A stretch of 64,000 nucleotides of DNA from Crossiella sp. S99.2 (GCF_023094165.1 NZ_JALMDK010000015.1:1-64000), one strand, 5' to 3'. Counted from the stretch's first letter, positions 34,546-47,547 are shown. Made by a program: numbers and translations. Notes: generated from the sequence alone by a model not told the origin.

Positions 34546-35367
34546 GTGCTGACCGCCCTGCTCGACCTCCTGCTCCCACGGCTGTGCGCCGGCTGTTCCC
34601 GGGCAGGCACGCCCTGGTGTGTGCCGTGCCGCGCCCGCTTCGACTCTCTCTACCGGGTCCGGCTCGGTTTGCCCAGGCTGCCGCCGGTGCACGTGCTGAC
34701 GGAATATTCCGGGGCAGCGCGGGCGACCGTGCTGGCCTACAAGGAACGCCGCCGCCGCGATCTGGCCGCCGGACTCGGGCGGGCGCTGGCCGCCGCGATC
34801 CCCCGGTTGCCGCGCGGCAGTCCGGATCCGGCGGGGCGCTGGTGGCTGGTGCCCGCCCCCTCACGGCGCATCGCGGCCCGCGCCAGGGGTGGCTCGCACA
34901 CGCTCAGGCTCACCGCGAGCATTGCCGCGCACCTCGAACGAGCGAGCAGCATCCCCATCCTGGGGCTCGACAGAACGGCCACAGACTCTGTTGGGCTCGG
35001 ACCTGGCGAGAGGTTGGACAACCTGCGGGGCCGGGTACACCTGAGCGGGCGATGGCAGCTCCCGCCGGGCACGCCGGTGCTGCTGGTTGACGACGTTGTC
35101 ACCACCGGCGCCACCGCGGCTGTCTGCAGCTCGGTGCTGCGTGCCGCGGGGCTGCGGGTGACCGGGATGCTGGCCCTGACCGGACCGGCCGGACGGCTTG
35201 AACCAGAGCTGGACACCAAGAAAACCCTGAGAAAAACCCGCAGGTCGGCGGGTCGGGGAACGTCTGGACGGCGTGAGCCGTTCGCCGAGTATGAGCCCGC
35301 GCAAACCCCCGTTCGGAGTATCGGGACTTCAGACAACGGTCTGCGATCCCATCCCCCGATCGAGTGA
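34546..35367 (+). CDS. comF: ComF-family phosphoribosyltransferase-like protein
   Basis: A 273-aa homologue of ComF, which in naturally competent bacteria works with the DNA uptake machinery. The N-terminal zinc finger is CAGCSRAGTPWCVPC, and the PRTase site is VLLVDDVVTTGATA near residue 183. In actinobacteria the gene always travels with lpqB and hpf, and competence is rarely shown, so the role is uncertain. The last 35 residues are basic and variable. The start is the GTG at 34546. A GGAAC-N18-GTT sequence at 35257-35282 lies in its 3' end. Confidence 0.88.
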   Translation: MLTALLDLLLPRLCAGCSRAGTPWCVPCRARFDSLYRVRLGLPRLPPVHVLTEYSGAARATVLAYKERRRRDLAAGLGRALAAAIPRLPRGSPDPAGRWWLVPAPSRRIAARARGGSHTLRLTASIAAHLERASSIPILGLDRTATDSVGLGPGERLDNLRGRVHLSGRWQLPPGTPVLLVDDVVTTGATAAVCSSVLRAAGLRVTGMLALTGPAGRLEPELDTKKTLRKTRRSAGRGTSGRREPFAEYEPAQTPVRSIGTSDNGLRSHPPIE

Positions 35368-35666
35368 TGGTGAGGAGGGTTTGACGATCACTTGGGTGAT
35401 CTTCGAGGAGAGCCGCAGGCCAGCTCTGGCCCCTGTTCGGTCGCGCACAGTCACGGCGTGCGGGGGATTGACGTCCTCCGTACAGGGGGCTGTTGCCTTC
35501 GGAGAAGCCGGGCTAACGTGCTCCGCTATCAGCGACTCCGGGCTTTGGGGAGGAGGCGAACAGCCCATGGACCTGGCGCCGGCAGGGAGCTGACTACCTC
35601 CGTCAGTTATCGGCGCCGCAATGACCACTTTTCTGGCAACACCGCGCGACGCAAGGGAGGTCGTGT
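35368..35666 (+). other. Intergenic region upstream of hpf
   Basis: About 300 bases with no convincing gene. It has a perfect small dyad GATCAC-TTGG-GTGATC at 35386-35401, preceded by TTGACG, and a TAACGT at 35514-35519 that could be a -10. The 3' end AAGGGAGG at 35654-35661 is the hpf ribosome site. A short frame from 35382 would be preceded by GAGGAGGG too closely to be likely. Confidence 0.4.
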
Positions 35667-36350
35667 ATGGACATCGTCGTCAAGGGCCGTAACGTCGAGG
35701 TGCCTGATCACTACCGGGAGCACGTCACCGACAAGCTCTCCCGACTTGGACGTTACGACAGGAAAGTCATCAGCTTCGACGTCGAACTCTTCCACGAACC
35801 CAACCGCAGGCAGATGAAGAACTGCCAGCGAGTGGAGATTACCGGAAAGGGTCGAGGCCCCGTCATCCGGGCCGAAGCATGCGCAGGCGACTTCTACGCC
35901 GCCCTCGACGCGGCCGTCAGCAAGCTGGAGGGCCGACTCCGCAAGGCGCATGACCGACGCCGTGTGCACCACGGCCGGCATGCCCCTAAGTCCGTTGCCG
36001 AGGCGACCGCGGCCACCGCCGCCAACCTCGTGCACGAGATCGACCACTCCGCCGGAAACGGCCAGCCGCAGCGGTCTCGGACCGCGCTGCTCGAAGCCAC
36101 CGACCTCCCCTCCGGTGACGCCCAGGTGCCTGAACAGCGCTGGGACAGCGACCAGTACGAGGACTACCTGCCTGGCCGAGTGGTCAGGGAGAAGGAGCAC
36201 CCGGCCAAGCCCATGACTGTTGACCAGGCCCTCTACGAGATGGAACTGGTCGGACACGACTTCTACCTGTTCGCCTGCGCCGACAGCGGACGACCCAGCG
36301 TCGTCTACCGCCGTCGCGGCTTCGACTATGGCGTCATCCGCCTCGCCTGA
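35667..36350 (+). CDS. hpf: Long-form ribosome hibernation promoting factor HPF
   Basis: A 227-aa long HPF. The N-terminal 100 residues are the S30AE domain (VEVPDHYREHVTDKL, ACAGDFYAALDAAVSKLE); after a linker of about 60 residues comes the C-terminal dimerisation domain near 170-227 (KPMTVDQALYEMELVGHDFYLFACADSGRPSVVYRRRGFDYGVI). Long HPF joins ribosomes into 100S dimers; in mycobacteria the homologue is induced by stress and stabilises idle ribosomes. The ATG follows AAGGGAGG. Its neighbours comF and secA are the same as in M. tuberculosis. Confidence 0.94.
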   Translation: MDIVVKGRNVEVPDHYREHVTDKLSRLGRYDRKVISFDVELFHEPNRRQMKNCQRVEITGKGRGPVIRAEACAGDFYAALDAAVSKLEGRLRKAHDRRRVHHGRHAPKSVAEATAATAANLVHEIDHSAGNGQPQRSRTALLEATDLPSGDAQVPEQRWDSDQYEDYLPGRVVREKEHPAKPMTVDQALYEMELVGHDFYLFACADSGRPSVVYRRRGFDYGVIRLA

Positions 36351-36381
36351 CCTCCCTCCCAACCTCCCCTAGCCACCCGAT

Positions 36382-36414
36382 GGCCCCCGTTCGGCTGAAT
36401 GCCGCACGGGGGCC
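36382..36414 (+). terminator. Terminator after hpf
   Basis: GGCCCCCGT at 36382-36390 pairs with 36406-36414, and inside it CGGC pairs with GCCG around a TGAAT loop, with a one-base internal mismatch. Together about 13 bp, 31 bases after the hpf stop. It separates hpf from secA, 178 bases further on. Confidence 0.75.
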
Positions 36415-36591
36415 GTCCGCTGTCCACCCCCGGGCGGAGGTTGTCGAACACCGTATTGCCGCACTCTGGGCAGGCTGCCGGGTTTCTGGTTTTCTGGAGT
36501 TCATGGCGGCCGGTGTTGGCTGGTTGCCTACGATGACGTCAAGGCGTCCTGTCCAGGGGCGCATCCGATCAGCTAGTGAGGTCGACCTCGG

Positions 36592-39402
<2,811 letters not shown>

Positions 39403-39444
39403 TCCAGGGCGCCCGAACGCAGGGCACCTGAACAACAGCGCATC

Positions 39445-39487
39445 CGAACGCGGCGCCCGGTCCAGCACGGACCGGGCGCCGCGTTCG
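39445..39487 (+). terminator. Terminator after secA
   Basis: A perfect 19-bp stem (39445-39463 with 39469-39487) with a five-base loop AGCAC, 42 bases past the stop. There is no clear T-run. It may also serve the convergent minus-strand gene. Confidence 0.85.
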
Positions 39488-39550
39488 TCATGTCCGGCCT
39501 CGCCCGCGCAGCCCGGCGCGCCAGGCGCGACTCGCGCCGCGCCGCGCCGC

Positions 39551-39976
39551 TCACAGCAACGCCAGGGCGGTGGCCACCCAGTCCTCGTCCCGGCACTCCA
39601 GCCGACCCGCGATCGCCCGCACCCGGCCGGCGCGGGTGGCCGTGCCATTGGCCTCGATCACCCGCCACTTCGGCGAGTGCACGTGCACCGTGCGCAGCCG
39701 GTAACTCACCGGCCCGCCCGGCCGCCGGGCCAGGAACGAGTCGAACACCCGTCTGGTGACCAGCGGGCGCAACTGCCACAGCGGCCGGTGCCCGCCCAGC
39801 ACCTCCAGCGCGACCACGAACAACCGCCAGACCATCTCCCGCCGCGGATCCGGGGGCGGAGCCGATGGCTTGCGCCACAGGTCCAGGGTGAGCTGGGCCG
39901 GGTCGTGGGCGCGTGGGACTGGGATGATCATGCTCAGCTTGTGCAGGCGGGGGCGGGGCAGTTCCTCACAGCGCAT
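39551..39976 (-). CDS. Rv3235 family protein
   Basis: About 141 aa, unknown function, with the conserved core LVTRRVFDSFLARRPG and RTVHVHSPKWRVIEANGTAT, as in the actinobacterial Rv3235-like family. The C-terminal tail AGRLECRDEDWVATALALL is a beta strand plus helix. No signal peptide or membrane segment. The ATG at 39976 is a guess; a GTG at 40018 would add 14 residues, and neither has a clear ribosome site. The family is repeatedly found beside secA, which hints at a link to export or to the envelope. Confidence 0.72.
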   Translation of the reverse strand: MRCEELPRPRLHKLSMIIPVPRAHDPAQLTLDLWRKPSAPPPDPRREMVWRLFVVALEVLGGHRPLWQLRPLVTRRVFDSFLARRPGGPVSYRLRTVHVHSPKWRVIEANGTATRAGRVRAIAGRLECRDEDWVATALALL

Positions 39977-40048
39977 GCCGAACAGAGCCGCGAGCGACCT
40001 CGCTGATACCCGGAGCACCCGATGAGGTGATCGACCTAAGCTGGTGCC

Positions 40049-40468
40049 GTGGACCTTGTCGCACTGCTGGTCGACTACGGCGGCGTGCTCACCGACTGGG
40101 GCGATGACCCCGCCGCGTCCGAACCACCCTTGCTCGCGGTGCTCCGCCGGGCCAGAGCCGCCGGACTGCGCACCGCGCTGCTCTCCAACGCCGAGGGGCC
40201 GGGGCCGGATCCGGACAGCCCGTTCGGCGCGCTGTTCGACACGATGGTGCTCTCCGGCGAGGTGGGTATCGCGAAACCCGACGAGCGGGTCTACCTGCTG
40301 ACCGCGGACCGGCTGGGGCTGGCGCCCGGCCAGTGCGTGTTCGTCGACGACCTGCCGGGCAACGTCCGGGCGGCCGCGGCCACCGGGATGGTCGGCGTGC
40401 ACCACACCAGCGTGGCCCGCACGGTCGAGGAGCTGGAGACGCTGTTCGAGCGCAAGCTAGGCGGGTAG
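40049..40468 (+). CDS. HAD-like hydrolase (minimal form)
   Basis: A 139-aa HAD-fold protein with no cap insertion to speak of. Motif I is LLVDYGGVLTDWG: the nucleophile aspartate is present but the usual second aspartate is glycine, as in the DxGGV subgroup. Motif II is LLSNAEG, motif III GIAKPDERVY and motif IV VFVDDLPGN. Phosphatase activity is possible but may be weak. The GTG at 40049 is used. It overlaps the convergent lipoprotein gene by 12 bases. Confidence 0.82.
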   Translation: MDLVALLVDYGGVLTDWGDDPAASEPPLLAVLRRARAAGLRTALLSNAEGPGPDPDSPFGALFDTMVLSGEVGIAKPDERVYLLTADRLGLAPGQCVFVDDLPGNVRAAAATGMVGVHHTSVARTVEELETLFERKLGG

Positions 40469-41098
40469 CCGGGCGATTGCCGCCCTGGCCGCGTCCACCA
40501 GCTTCTGGTCGTCCGCGATCACCGTCTTCAGCCTGATCTCCACCAGGTACTTCTGGGTGGCCACGTAGATCGTGCCGCCGTCGACGATCTGCGCGGCCGG
40601 GTGGTAGACGGCGGACAGACCCACGCCCTCCAGCTTGCGGCTGATCAGCACGTTCTGGTTGATCCGGGTGATCAGGTCCGGGGTGCTGGGGCCCGCCGAG
40701 CCGTAGATGTTGATCCAGCCGCTGTACCGGTCGCCGTCGGCGGCGTCGTAGTAGCAGCTGCGCGCCGGGCCCTGGCCCTCCAGCTCGACCAGGGCGTTGC
40801 GGCCGGTCCGGGTCGGCTTGTCGATCATGGTGGTGAATTCCTCGGCGGTGAGCAGGCACTCATCCGCCACCACCCCGGTCACCAGCGGGACCGAACTCAG
40901 CGTCTGCGGGGAGACCGAACCCGGCGGCGCGGTGTCCGGCGGCACGGTGCCGGTGCTCCTGGTCGAGCCCAGCGCCATGTTGTCCGGCAGCTCGGCGGTG
41001 CCCGGGATGACGTTCATGCATCCCGCGAGGACCACACCGGCCACCGCCAGCGGTACCAGGGCGGTCAGCAGTTCACGGCTCGCACGCACGCCACCCAC
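40457..41098 (-). CDS. Lipoprotein, DUF3558-like
   Basis: A 213-aa exported lipoprotein; LAVAGVVLAGCMN is the signal peptide with lipobox LAGC at about residue 27. The mature domain has a cysteine pair (VVADECLLT and ARSCYYDAADG) and a strand-rich end (IYVATQKYLVEIRLKT), which resembles the DUF3558 type common in actinobacteria. The function is unknown. The start is GTG at 41098; a second GTG three codons on is possible. It is transcribed toward the HAD gene and follows the methyltransferase gene by 12 bases, so the two may be one unit. Confidence 0.78.
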   Translation of the reverse strand: MGGVRASRELLTALVPLAVAGVVLAGCMNVIPGTAELPDNMALGSTRSTGTVPPDTAPPGSVSPQTLSSVPLVTGVVADECLLTAEEFTTMIDKPTRTGRNALVELEGQGPARSCYYDAADGDRYSGWINIYGSAGPSTPDLITRINQNVLISRKLEGVGLSAVYHPAAQIVDGGTIYVATQKYLVEIRLKTVIADDQKLVDAARAAIARLPA

Positions 41099-41110
41099 GG
41101 TAGGCGAGGT

Positions 41111-41857
41111 TCAGTGAGATCCCCGTCTGACCAGCTCGAAACACAGCACCGCCGCCGCGGTGGCCACGTTGAGCGATTCCACCCCGCCGGCCATCGGGAT
41201 CGACACCCAGCCGTGCACCTGTTTGGCGACCTCGGGGGACAGGCCCGCGGTCTCCCCGCCCATGACGAAGGCGACCCGGCGCGGGAAGTTCGCGGTGAAC
41301 AGGGTGTCCCTGGCCCCGGCGTCCATGCCGAAGAGCCGGTATCCGGCCGAGCGCAGATCACCGGCTGCCTCGCCGGCGGTGACCGCCTTGAGGATCGGCG
41401 CGTGGAAGGCCACCCCGGCCGATGCCTTGACCACCAGCGGATCGATGCTGGCCACGCCCCGGCGCGGCACCACGATGCCGCCGATGCCTGCCGCGGTCGC
41501 GGCGCGCAGGATCATGCCCACGTTCGCCGGGGTGGTGATCCCGTCCAGCAGCAGCACCGAGTCGGGCAGCCTGCCGGTGTTCAGCGCCGAGGTCAGCGTG
41601 CGCATCCGGGTGGCCACCACATCGGCCAGCACACCCTGGTCCTGCTTGCCGTTGCCCGCCAGCACCTTGACCCGCTGCCCGCTGGCCCGCTGCACCGGGA
41701 CCCCGCGCCGGGCCGCGGCGTTGAGGATCTCCTGGGCGGCCGGGCCGCGGGCGTTGTCGGCGAGCATGACCTTGTCGACCTCTAGCCGGTCGTCGGCCAG
41801 CGCCTCCAGCACCGGTTTGCGGCCGTAGACGGTGACGAACCGATCTTTCGGGGACAC
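41111..41857 (-). CDS. SPOUT-family 23S rRNA or tRNA 2'-O-ribose methyltransferase
   Basis: A 248-aa TrmH/SpoU methyltransferase. The N-terminal 75 residues form a substrate-binding domain (VYGRKPVLEALADDRLEVDKVM). The SPOUT knot has motif 1 TPANVGMILRAATA near residue 125, motif 2 AFVMGGETAGLS near 205 and motif 3 IPMAGGVESLNVATAAAVLCFE near 225-245, so it should bind S-adenosylmethionine and act as a dimer. The target nucleotide is unknown. The start GTG at 41857 is uncertain: an AGGAAG lies only two bases before it, and a second GTG at 41869 is in frame. Confidence 0.88.
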   Translation of the reverse strand: MSPKDRFVTVYGRKPVLEALADDRLEVDKVMLADNARGPAAQEILNAAARRGVPVQRASGQRVKVLAGNGKQDQGVLADVVATRMRTLTSALNTGRLPDSVLLLDGITTPANVGMILRAATAAGIGGIVVPRRGVASIDPLVVKASAGVAFHAPILKAVTAGEAAGDLRSAGYRLFGMDAGARDTLFTANFPRRVAFVMGGETAGLSPEVAKQVHGWVSIPMAGGVESLNVATAAAVLCFELVRRGSH

Positions 41858-41944
41858 AGCTTCCTGCACGAAGGCACAGGTTACGCGTTGCGCAGATCTG
41901 ATCACCGGTCCGCACCCGCCCGTTGGTGTGCCAGGATCGCTGAC

Positions 41945-43357
41945 ATGCCGGACCGGTTGTCTGCCCTGGACGCGTCCTTCCTCTACCTGGAGGACTCGAC
42001 GACGCCCATGCACGTCGGTGGTGTCGCGGTCTTCCGCCGCCCCCGTTCGGGCTTCGACTACGACCGGCTGGTCGGTCTGATCGAGCAGCGACTCGGCCTG
42101 GTGCCGCGGTACCGGCAGCGGGTCACCCAGGTGCCGGGCAGGCTGGCCCGCCCGGTGTGGACCGACGATCCGGAATTCGACATCACCTACCACGTGCGCC
42201 GCTCCGCGCTGCCCAAACCGGGCAGCGAGGCCCAGCTGCACGAGCTGGTCGCCCGGCTGATGTCCCGGCCGCTGGACCACACCCGTCCGCTGTGGGAGGT
42301 CTACCTGGTCGAGGGCCTGGCCAAGAACCGGGCCGCGGTGATCACCAAGACGCACCAGGCCATGGTCGACGGCGCGGCCGCGATCGACCTGACCCAGGTG
42401 ATCCTGGACGTCTCGCCCTCGCCCCGGCAGGCCGGCGAGGAGCTGTGGATGCCGCAGCCCGAGCCGAGCACCGCCCAGCTGGTGCTGGACGCGATGGCCG
42501 AGATCGTGCAGCGCCCCGGCGAACTGGTGGAGAACATGCGGGCGGCCGCGCTGGACGCCGCGGCCACCGTGCGCAAGGTCACCGACGCGGTCGGCGGCCT
42601 GGCCTCCGCGGTCGGCACCGCCTACCGGCCCGCCCCAGGCAGCCCGCTCAACGCCCGGATCGGCACCCAGCGCCGGTACGCGGTGGCCCGCACCCAGCTG
42701 GAGGACTACCGCGCGGTCCGGCGCCGGCACGGCGGCACGGTCAACGACGTGATCCTCACCGTGCTCACCGGCGCGCTGCGCACCTGGCTGCTCTCCCGCG
42801 GCGAGGCGGTGACCTCCTCGACCACCATCCGGGCCATGGTCCCGCTCTCGGTCCGGGAGACCGAGGGCGGCGTCAACGGCGCGGGCAGCGGCGTCGGCGG
42901 CAACGCGGTCTCCTCGTACCTGGTCGACCTGCCGGTGGGCGAGCCGAACGCGGTGGTCCGGCTGCACCACGTCAGCCACGCCATGCGCGCGCACCAGGAA
43001 TCCGGCCAGTCCGTGGCGGCCGACGCGATCGTCCGGCTGTCCGGGTTCGCCCCGCCCACCCTGCACGCGCTGGGCGCCCGCGCGGCCAGTTCCTTCTCCC
43101 GGCGGATCTTCAACCTGGTGGTCACCAACGTGCCGGGGCCGCAGTTACCGCTGTATGCCGCTGGAGCGAGGATGATGGAGATGTTCCCGGTCGTCCCGTT
43201 GGCGATGAACCAGGCACTGTCCATCGGGGTCACCTCCTACGACGGCGGTGTCTACTTCGGACTCAACGCCGATCGGGACGCGATGTCGGATGTGGACGTG
43301 CTCGCCAGCATGGTCGAGGAGTCCTTGGAGGAACTTGTGGGAGCGGTCTCGGCATGA
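41945..43357 (+). CDS. WS/DGAT acyltransferase family protein with altered catalytic motif
   Basis: A 470-aa protein of the wax ester synthase/diacylglycerol acyltransferase family (Tgs type in mycobacteria), with MSRPLDHTRPLWEVYLVEGL, VILTVLTGALRTWLLSRGE and NLVVTNVPGPQLPLYAAGA. The active-site motif HHxxxDG reads H137-Q138-A-M-V-D-G, so the second, catalytic histidine is replaced. Activity in making wax ester or triacylglycerol is therefore doubtful, although related proteins may act differently. The ATG at 41945 is the family start. It overlaps the next gene by four bases (ATGA), as do Rv3233c/Rv3234c neighbours. Confidence 0.85.
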   Translation: MPDRLSALDASFLYLEDSTTPMHVGGVAVFRRPRSGFDYDRLVGLIEQRLGLVPRYRQRVTQVPGRLARPVWTDDPEFDITYHVRRSALPKPGSEAQLHELVARLMSRPLDHTRPLWEVYLVEGLAKNRAAVITKTHQAMVDGAAAIDLTQVILDVSPSPRQAGEELWMPQPEPSTAQLVLDAMAEIVQRPGELVENMRAAALDAAATVRKVTDAVGGLASAVGTAYRPAPGSPLNARIGTQRRYAVARTQLEDYRAVRRRHGGTVNDVILTVLTGALRTWLLSRGEAVTSSTTIRAMVPLSVRETEGGVNGAGSGVGGNAVSSYLVDLPVGEPNAVVRLHHVSHAMRAHQESGQSVAADAIVRLSGFAPPTLHALGARAASSFSRRIFNLVVTNVPGPQLPLYAAGARMMEMFPVVPLAMNQALSIGVTSYDGGVYFGLNADRDAMSDVDVLASMVEESLEELVGAVSA

Positions 43358-43857
43358 GGGTCTACCTTCCGGCGACAGTGCCGATGTTGCGCAAGCTGGT
43401 CGACAGCGGCGAGATCACCGCGATCGGCGGCACGGCCTTCGCGCTCACCCCGATGCTGCGGGAGTCCTACGCGGCCGGGGACACCGAGGAGCTGGAGTAC
43501 GCGGCGATGACCGAGGCCTCCCGTGCCTCGCTGCGCCTGATCGCGGCCGAGTTGGAGAACGGGGACAAGCCGCCGCTGCGCCGTGCGGTGATCTCCGCCG
43601 ACATCGAGGGCGTCACGCTGCGGCCCGACCTGGACTACGCGGTGGTGAAGCTGCCCGGCGTGGTGCCGCTTTCGGCGGTGGCCGCGGTGCACGTGGACGG
43701 CCCGGACGCCGAGGACGCGGTCCGGGACGCCTCCGGGGTGGTGGACGCGGCCGATCTGGGTGATCCGGACGCCGAGTTCCTGCTCGGCGAGGCCGAGGAC
43801 CACGAGCTGCAGTGGTACGCCACCCAGGAGCTGCCGTTCCTGCTGGAGCTGATGTAG
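43354..43857 (+). CDS. DUF6912-like conserved protein
   Basis: A 167-aa protein with the start MRVYLPATVPMLRKLV and the acidic end PDAEFLLGEAEDHELQWYATQELPFLL, as in Rv3231c-like proteins. No function is known; the C-terminal region is rich in acidic residues and aromatic residues. It is cotranscribed with the WS/DGAT-like gene through an ATGA overlap. Confidence 0.75.
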   Translation: MRVYLPATVPMLRKLVDSGEITAIGGTAFALTPMLRESYAAGDTEELEYAAMTEASRASLRLIAAELENGDKPPLRRAVISADIEGVTLRPDLDYAVVKLPGVVPLSAVAAVHVDGPDAEDAVRDASGVVDAADLGDPDAEFLLGEAEDHELQWYATQELPFLLELM

Positions 43858-43962
43858 CCGGGCGGCCAATCTCACTGCGCGCTGGTCGGCTACCTGCCGG
43901 TACGGATGCGAGGATGGGCCGTACCGACCCGTCCCATGTCTCGCGCAAGGAGGCGCCTCACC

Positions 43963-45591
<1,629 letters not shown>

Positions 45592-45609
45592 GGTTCCTGG
45601 CACCACGCG

Positions 45610-45648
45610 AAACGGCCCCGTCGCGATCCACTCGCGGCGGGGCCGTTT
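45610..45648. terminator. Bidirectional terminator between pruA and the lipoprotein array
   Basis: A 17-bp stem (45610-45626 with 45632-45648, one T-G pair) with loop TCCAC, ending in TTTT on the + strand and TTTCG on the - strand. It lies between two convergent genes, 19 bases past the pruA stop and 10 before the end of the lipoprotein gene. Confidence 0.88.
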
Positions 45649-45657
45649 TCCGTTGGT

Positions 45658-46491
45658 TCAGCTGGGCTGGCCGATCTGCGCGGCCGGGGGTGCGGCGATC
45701 TCCACCGGCTTGCCCCAGTCCTGGAACTTGGCGTCCACCGTGGTGGTGAACTCGACCTTGCCGGATTCGGTGGACCGCCAGCGCAGCGGCAGGTTGCCCG
45801 CGTCCAGCCAGATCTCGTGCTTGAGCGCACTGCGATTGAGCTTGATCTTCGACTCGAAGTTGCCCTTGACCAGCTTGTCGGTGGTGGCCGCCACGACCTT
45901 GGCGTAGTCGACGGTGATCGTGTACCTGGTCGCGGCCACGCCGTCGACCTGCTCGGGGACCGGGGCGTCGAGCTGCCCGGCAGTGCCGAAGTGCGCGATG
46001 CCCCGGCTCGGGTCACTCGCCTCGGTCATGCGCACTACCAGCGGCGTCATCACCTTCGAGAAGAGGTCATCGCCGCCGGTCTTGACCTGCCGCCACGGCT
46101 TGCCGGGGGTCTCCTTCTCGTTGTCGGCGTCCTTCAGGAAGGACTCCGTGGGCAGCTGCAGGACAGTGGTCTTGTCCGCGCCGCCCTCGGCGACCATCAG
46201 CGAGGAGACCTTGCCCCCCTCCTCGAACCGGAGCTGGGTCTTGGTCGTGGCGGCCTCGCCGGGCTTGCGCGAGTCGGAGGCGGCGGTGCTCAGGTGCACC
46301 GTCTTCTTCGCCAGCATGGCCGCGTTGACCGCGGTGACGAACTCGGTGGCGCTGGTCAGCTTGGCCGCCGCAGCCGAGGACGCCGCCGAAGAGGTGGCCG
46401 GGGGAGCGGTGGACGGTGCGGCGCCGCCGGAGCAGGCGCCCAGCGCGGTCAGCAGCAGGACGCTGGTCGTGGCGAGCAGGGGTCGACGCAT
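45658..46491 (-). CDS. Lipoprotein, paralogue 1 of a tandem triplet
   Basis: A 277-aa exported lipoprotein (lipobox LTALGACSG, cysteine near residue 20) followed by an alanine/serine/proline linker. The mature domain is strand-rich and ends KHEIWLDAGNLPLRWRSTES and WGKPVEIAAPPAAQ, both shared with the next two genes. The fold looks like the LolA/LppX-type lipid-binding half-barrel, but that is an inference. The ATG at 46491 is used; GGGAAAC precedes it. It is 31 bases after the end of paralogue 2 and probably shares its transcript. Confidence 0.8.
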   Translation of the reverse strand: MRRPLLATTSVLLLTALGACSGGAAPSTAPPATSSAASSAAAAKLTSATEFVTAVNAAMLAKKTVHLSTAASDSRKPGEAATTKTQLRFEEGGKVSSLMVAEGGADKTTVLQLPTESFLKDADNEKETPGKPWRQVKTGGDDLFSKVMTPLVVRMTEASDPSRGIAHFGTAGQLDAPVPEQVDGVAATRYTITVDYAKVVAATTDKLVKGNFESKIKLNRSALKHEIWLDAGNLPLRWRSTESGKVEFTTTVDAKFQDWGKPVEIAAPPAAQIGQPS

Positions 46492-46522
46492 GATGTTTCC
46501 CTTTGTTGTTTCCGTGACCGGA

Positions 46523-47311
46523 TCAGCGGACCTGTTTGGCTGGCGGCGCGGCGATCTCGACCGGTTTTCCCCAGTCCTGGTAGACCATGTCGGTGCTGGC
46601 GGGCTGGCCGTTGGGGCGCAGCTCCAGCGTCGACCAGCGCAGCGGCAGATGGTCCGCGCTGAGCCAGATCTCGTGCTGGGTAAAGGTCCGGCCCGCGGCG
46701 ATCCGCTTCTTCAGCCAGTCCTTCGTCGCCTTGTCGATGTCGGCGGTGACGGCCTTGTCCAGGTAGACGAAGAAGACGTACTTGACCGCCTTGACGTTGT
46801 TCAGTTCGTCCTGGGTCGCGCTGTCCAGCTTGGCCTGAGCCAGCAGGTCGATGTGCCTGCTCGGCTCGGCCAGCCAGGACACTCCGCCCTTGATGACCAA
46901 GGAGATGTACTTGAGTTCCGGGTCGTCATCAACGCGGATCCGCTTCCACGGCTTGGCCGGGTGGTCCTCCTCGGAGCCCTTGGACTTGGCGTAGGTTCCC
47001 TCTGGCACGCTGACGATGATCATGGGGTTGCTGCTGGTGGCCGTATCGTCGTAGCGGGTCGACAGCCGATCACCCGGCTCGTGGCGGAGCAGCATCCGAG
47101 GGCGGACGGAGTACTCGAACCCGCTGTCCGGGTCGCTGATCGCGCCGGAGAGGCTGGCCGTCTTCTTCTCCCGCATCGCGGCGGTGACCTTGCTGATGAA
47201 CTCCGCCGGGTTGCCGAACTTGGGCAGCTCCGGCACCACCGGGGCGGCCGGGGTGCTCGCGCACCCGGTCAGGAGCAGTGCGCTCGCCGTGGCGAGCAGC
47301 AGTCGACGCAT
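46523..47311 (-). CDS. Lipoprotein, paralogue 2 of a tandem triplet
   Basis: A 262-aa lipoprotein with signal RRLLLATASALLLTGCAS (lipobox cysteine at about residue 16), the shortest of the three. It shares THEIWLSADHLPLRW and WGKPVEIAAPPAKQ with the others but is the most divergent in the middle. The start is the ATG at 47311, with GAGGAAAC upstream; the frame is open 48 codons further, through the dyad at 47381-47422. The stretch between this start and the previous gene contains that dyad and a C-rich tract. Confidence 0.8.
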   Translation of the reverse strand: MRRLLLATASALLLTGCASTPAAPVVPELPKFGNPAEFISKVTAAMREKKTASLSGAISDPDSGFEYSVRPRMLLRHEPGDRLSTRYDDTATSSNPMIIVSVPEGTYAKSKGSEEDHPAKPWKRIRVDDDPELKYISLVIKGGVSWLAEPSRHIDLLAQAKLDSATQDELNNVKAVKYVFFVYLDKAVTADIDKATKDWLKKRIAAGRTFTQHEIWLSADHLPLRWSTLELRPNGQPASTDMVYQDWGKPVEIAAPPAKQVR

Positions 47312-47380
47312 GATGTTTCCTCGCGCTGCGCGAGAGATCCCCCCTGTGGAACCCCCCTGAGAACCAACCCGGGCGCGCAG

Positions 47381-47422
47381 TACGACGCCACGACGTCCCC
47401 CCTGGTCGCCGCAGGCGTCGTA
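47381..47422. promoter_or_regulatory. Conserved dyad upstream of lipoprotein paralogue 2
   Basis: Nine-base arms TACGACGCC at 47381-47389 and its complement at 47414-47422 are separated by exactly 24 bases, and the spacer contains CCCCCCTGGTC. The dyad at 48441-48480 has the same spacing and a related spacer. It lies 70 bases upstream of the ATG of paralogue 2. It could be an operator or a leader hairpin. Confidence 0.55.
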
Positions 47423-47516
47423 CCGCTGCCCTCCCCCCAGCAGCCGACCGGTCAAGGCCGGCGAGCCTGCTGGTGTTCCCCCCTGGAAAAGAACCTAAAC
47501 AAACCCGCTGACGCCT

Positions 47517-47547
47517 CGCTGTCGCCGCACTAGCCGCGGCGACAGCG
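47517..47547 (-). terminator. Terminator after lipoprotein paralogue 3
   Basis: A perfect 12-bp stem, CGCTGTCGCCGC at 47517-47528 with 47536-47547, loop ACTAGCC. It starts 24 bases beyond the stop of paralogue 3 on the minus strand and leaves paralogue 2 needing its own promoter. Confidence 0.8.

Noticed and set aside
35273..35593. A 106-codon frame between comF and hpf
   Set aside because: It overlaps the end of comF, has no ribosome site at a workable distance and no similarity to a known family; the region is better read as regulatory.
40049..40110. Loss of the second aspartate in HAD motif I as a sign of inactivity
   Set aside because: The DxGGV form is common in this HAD subgroup, so it is not evidence for decay here.
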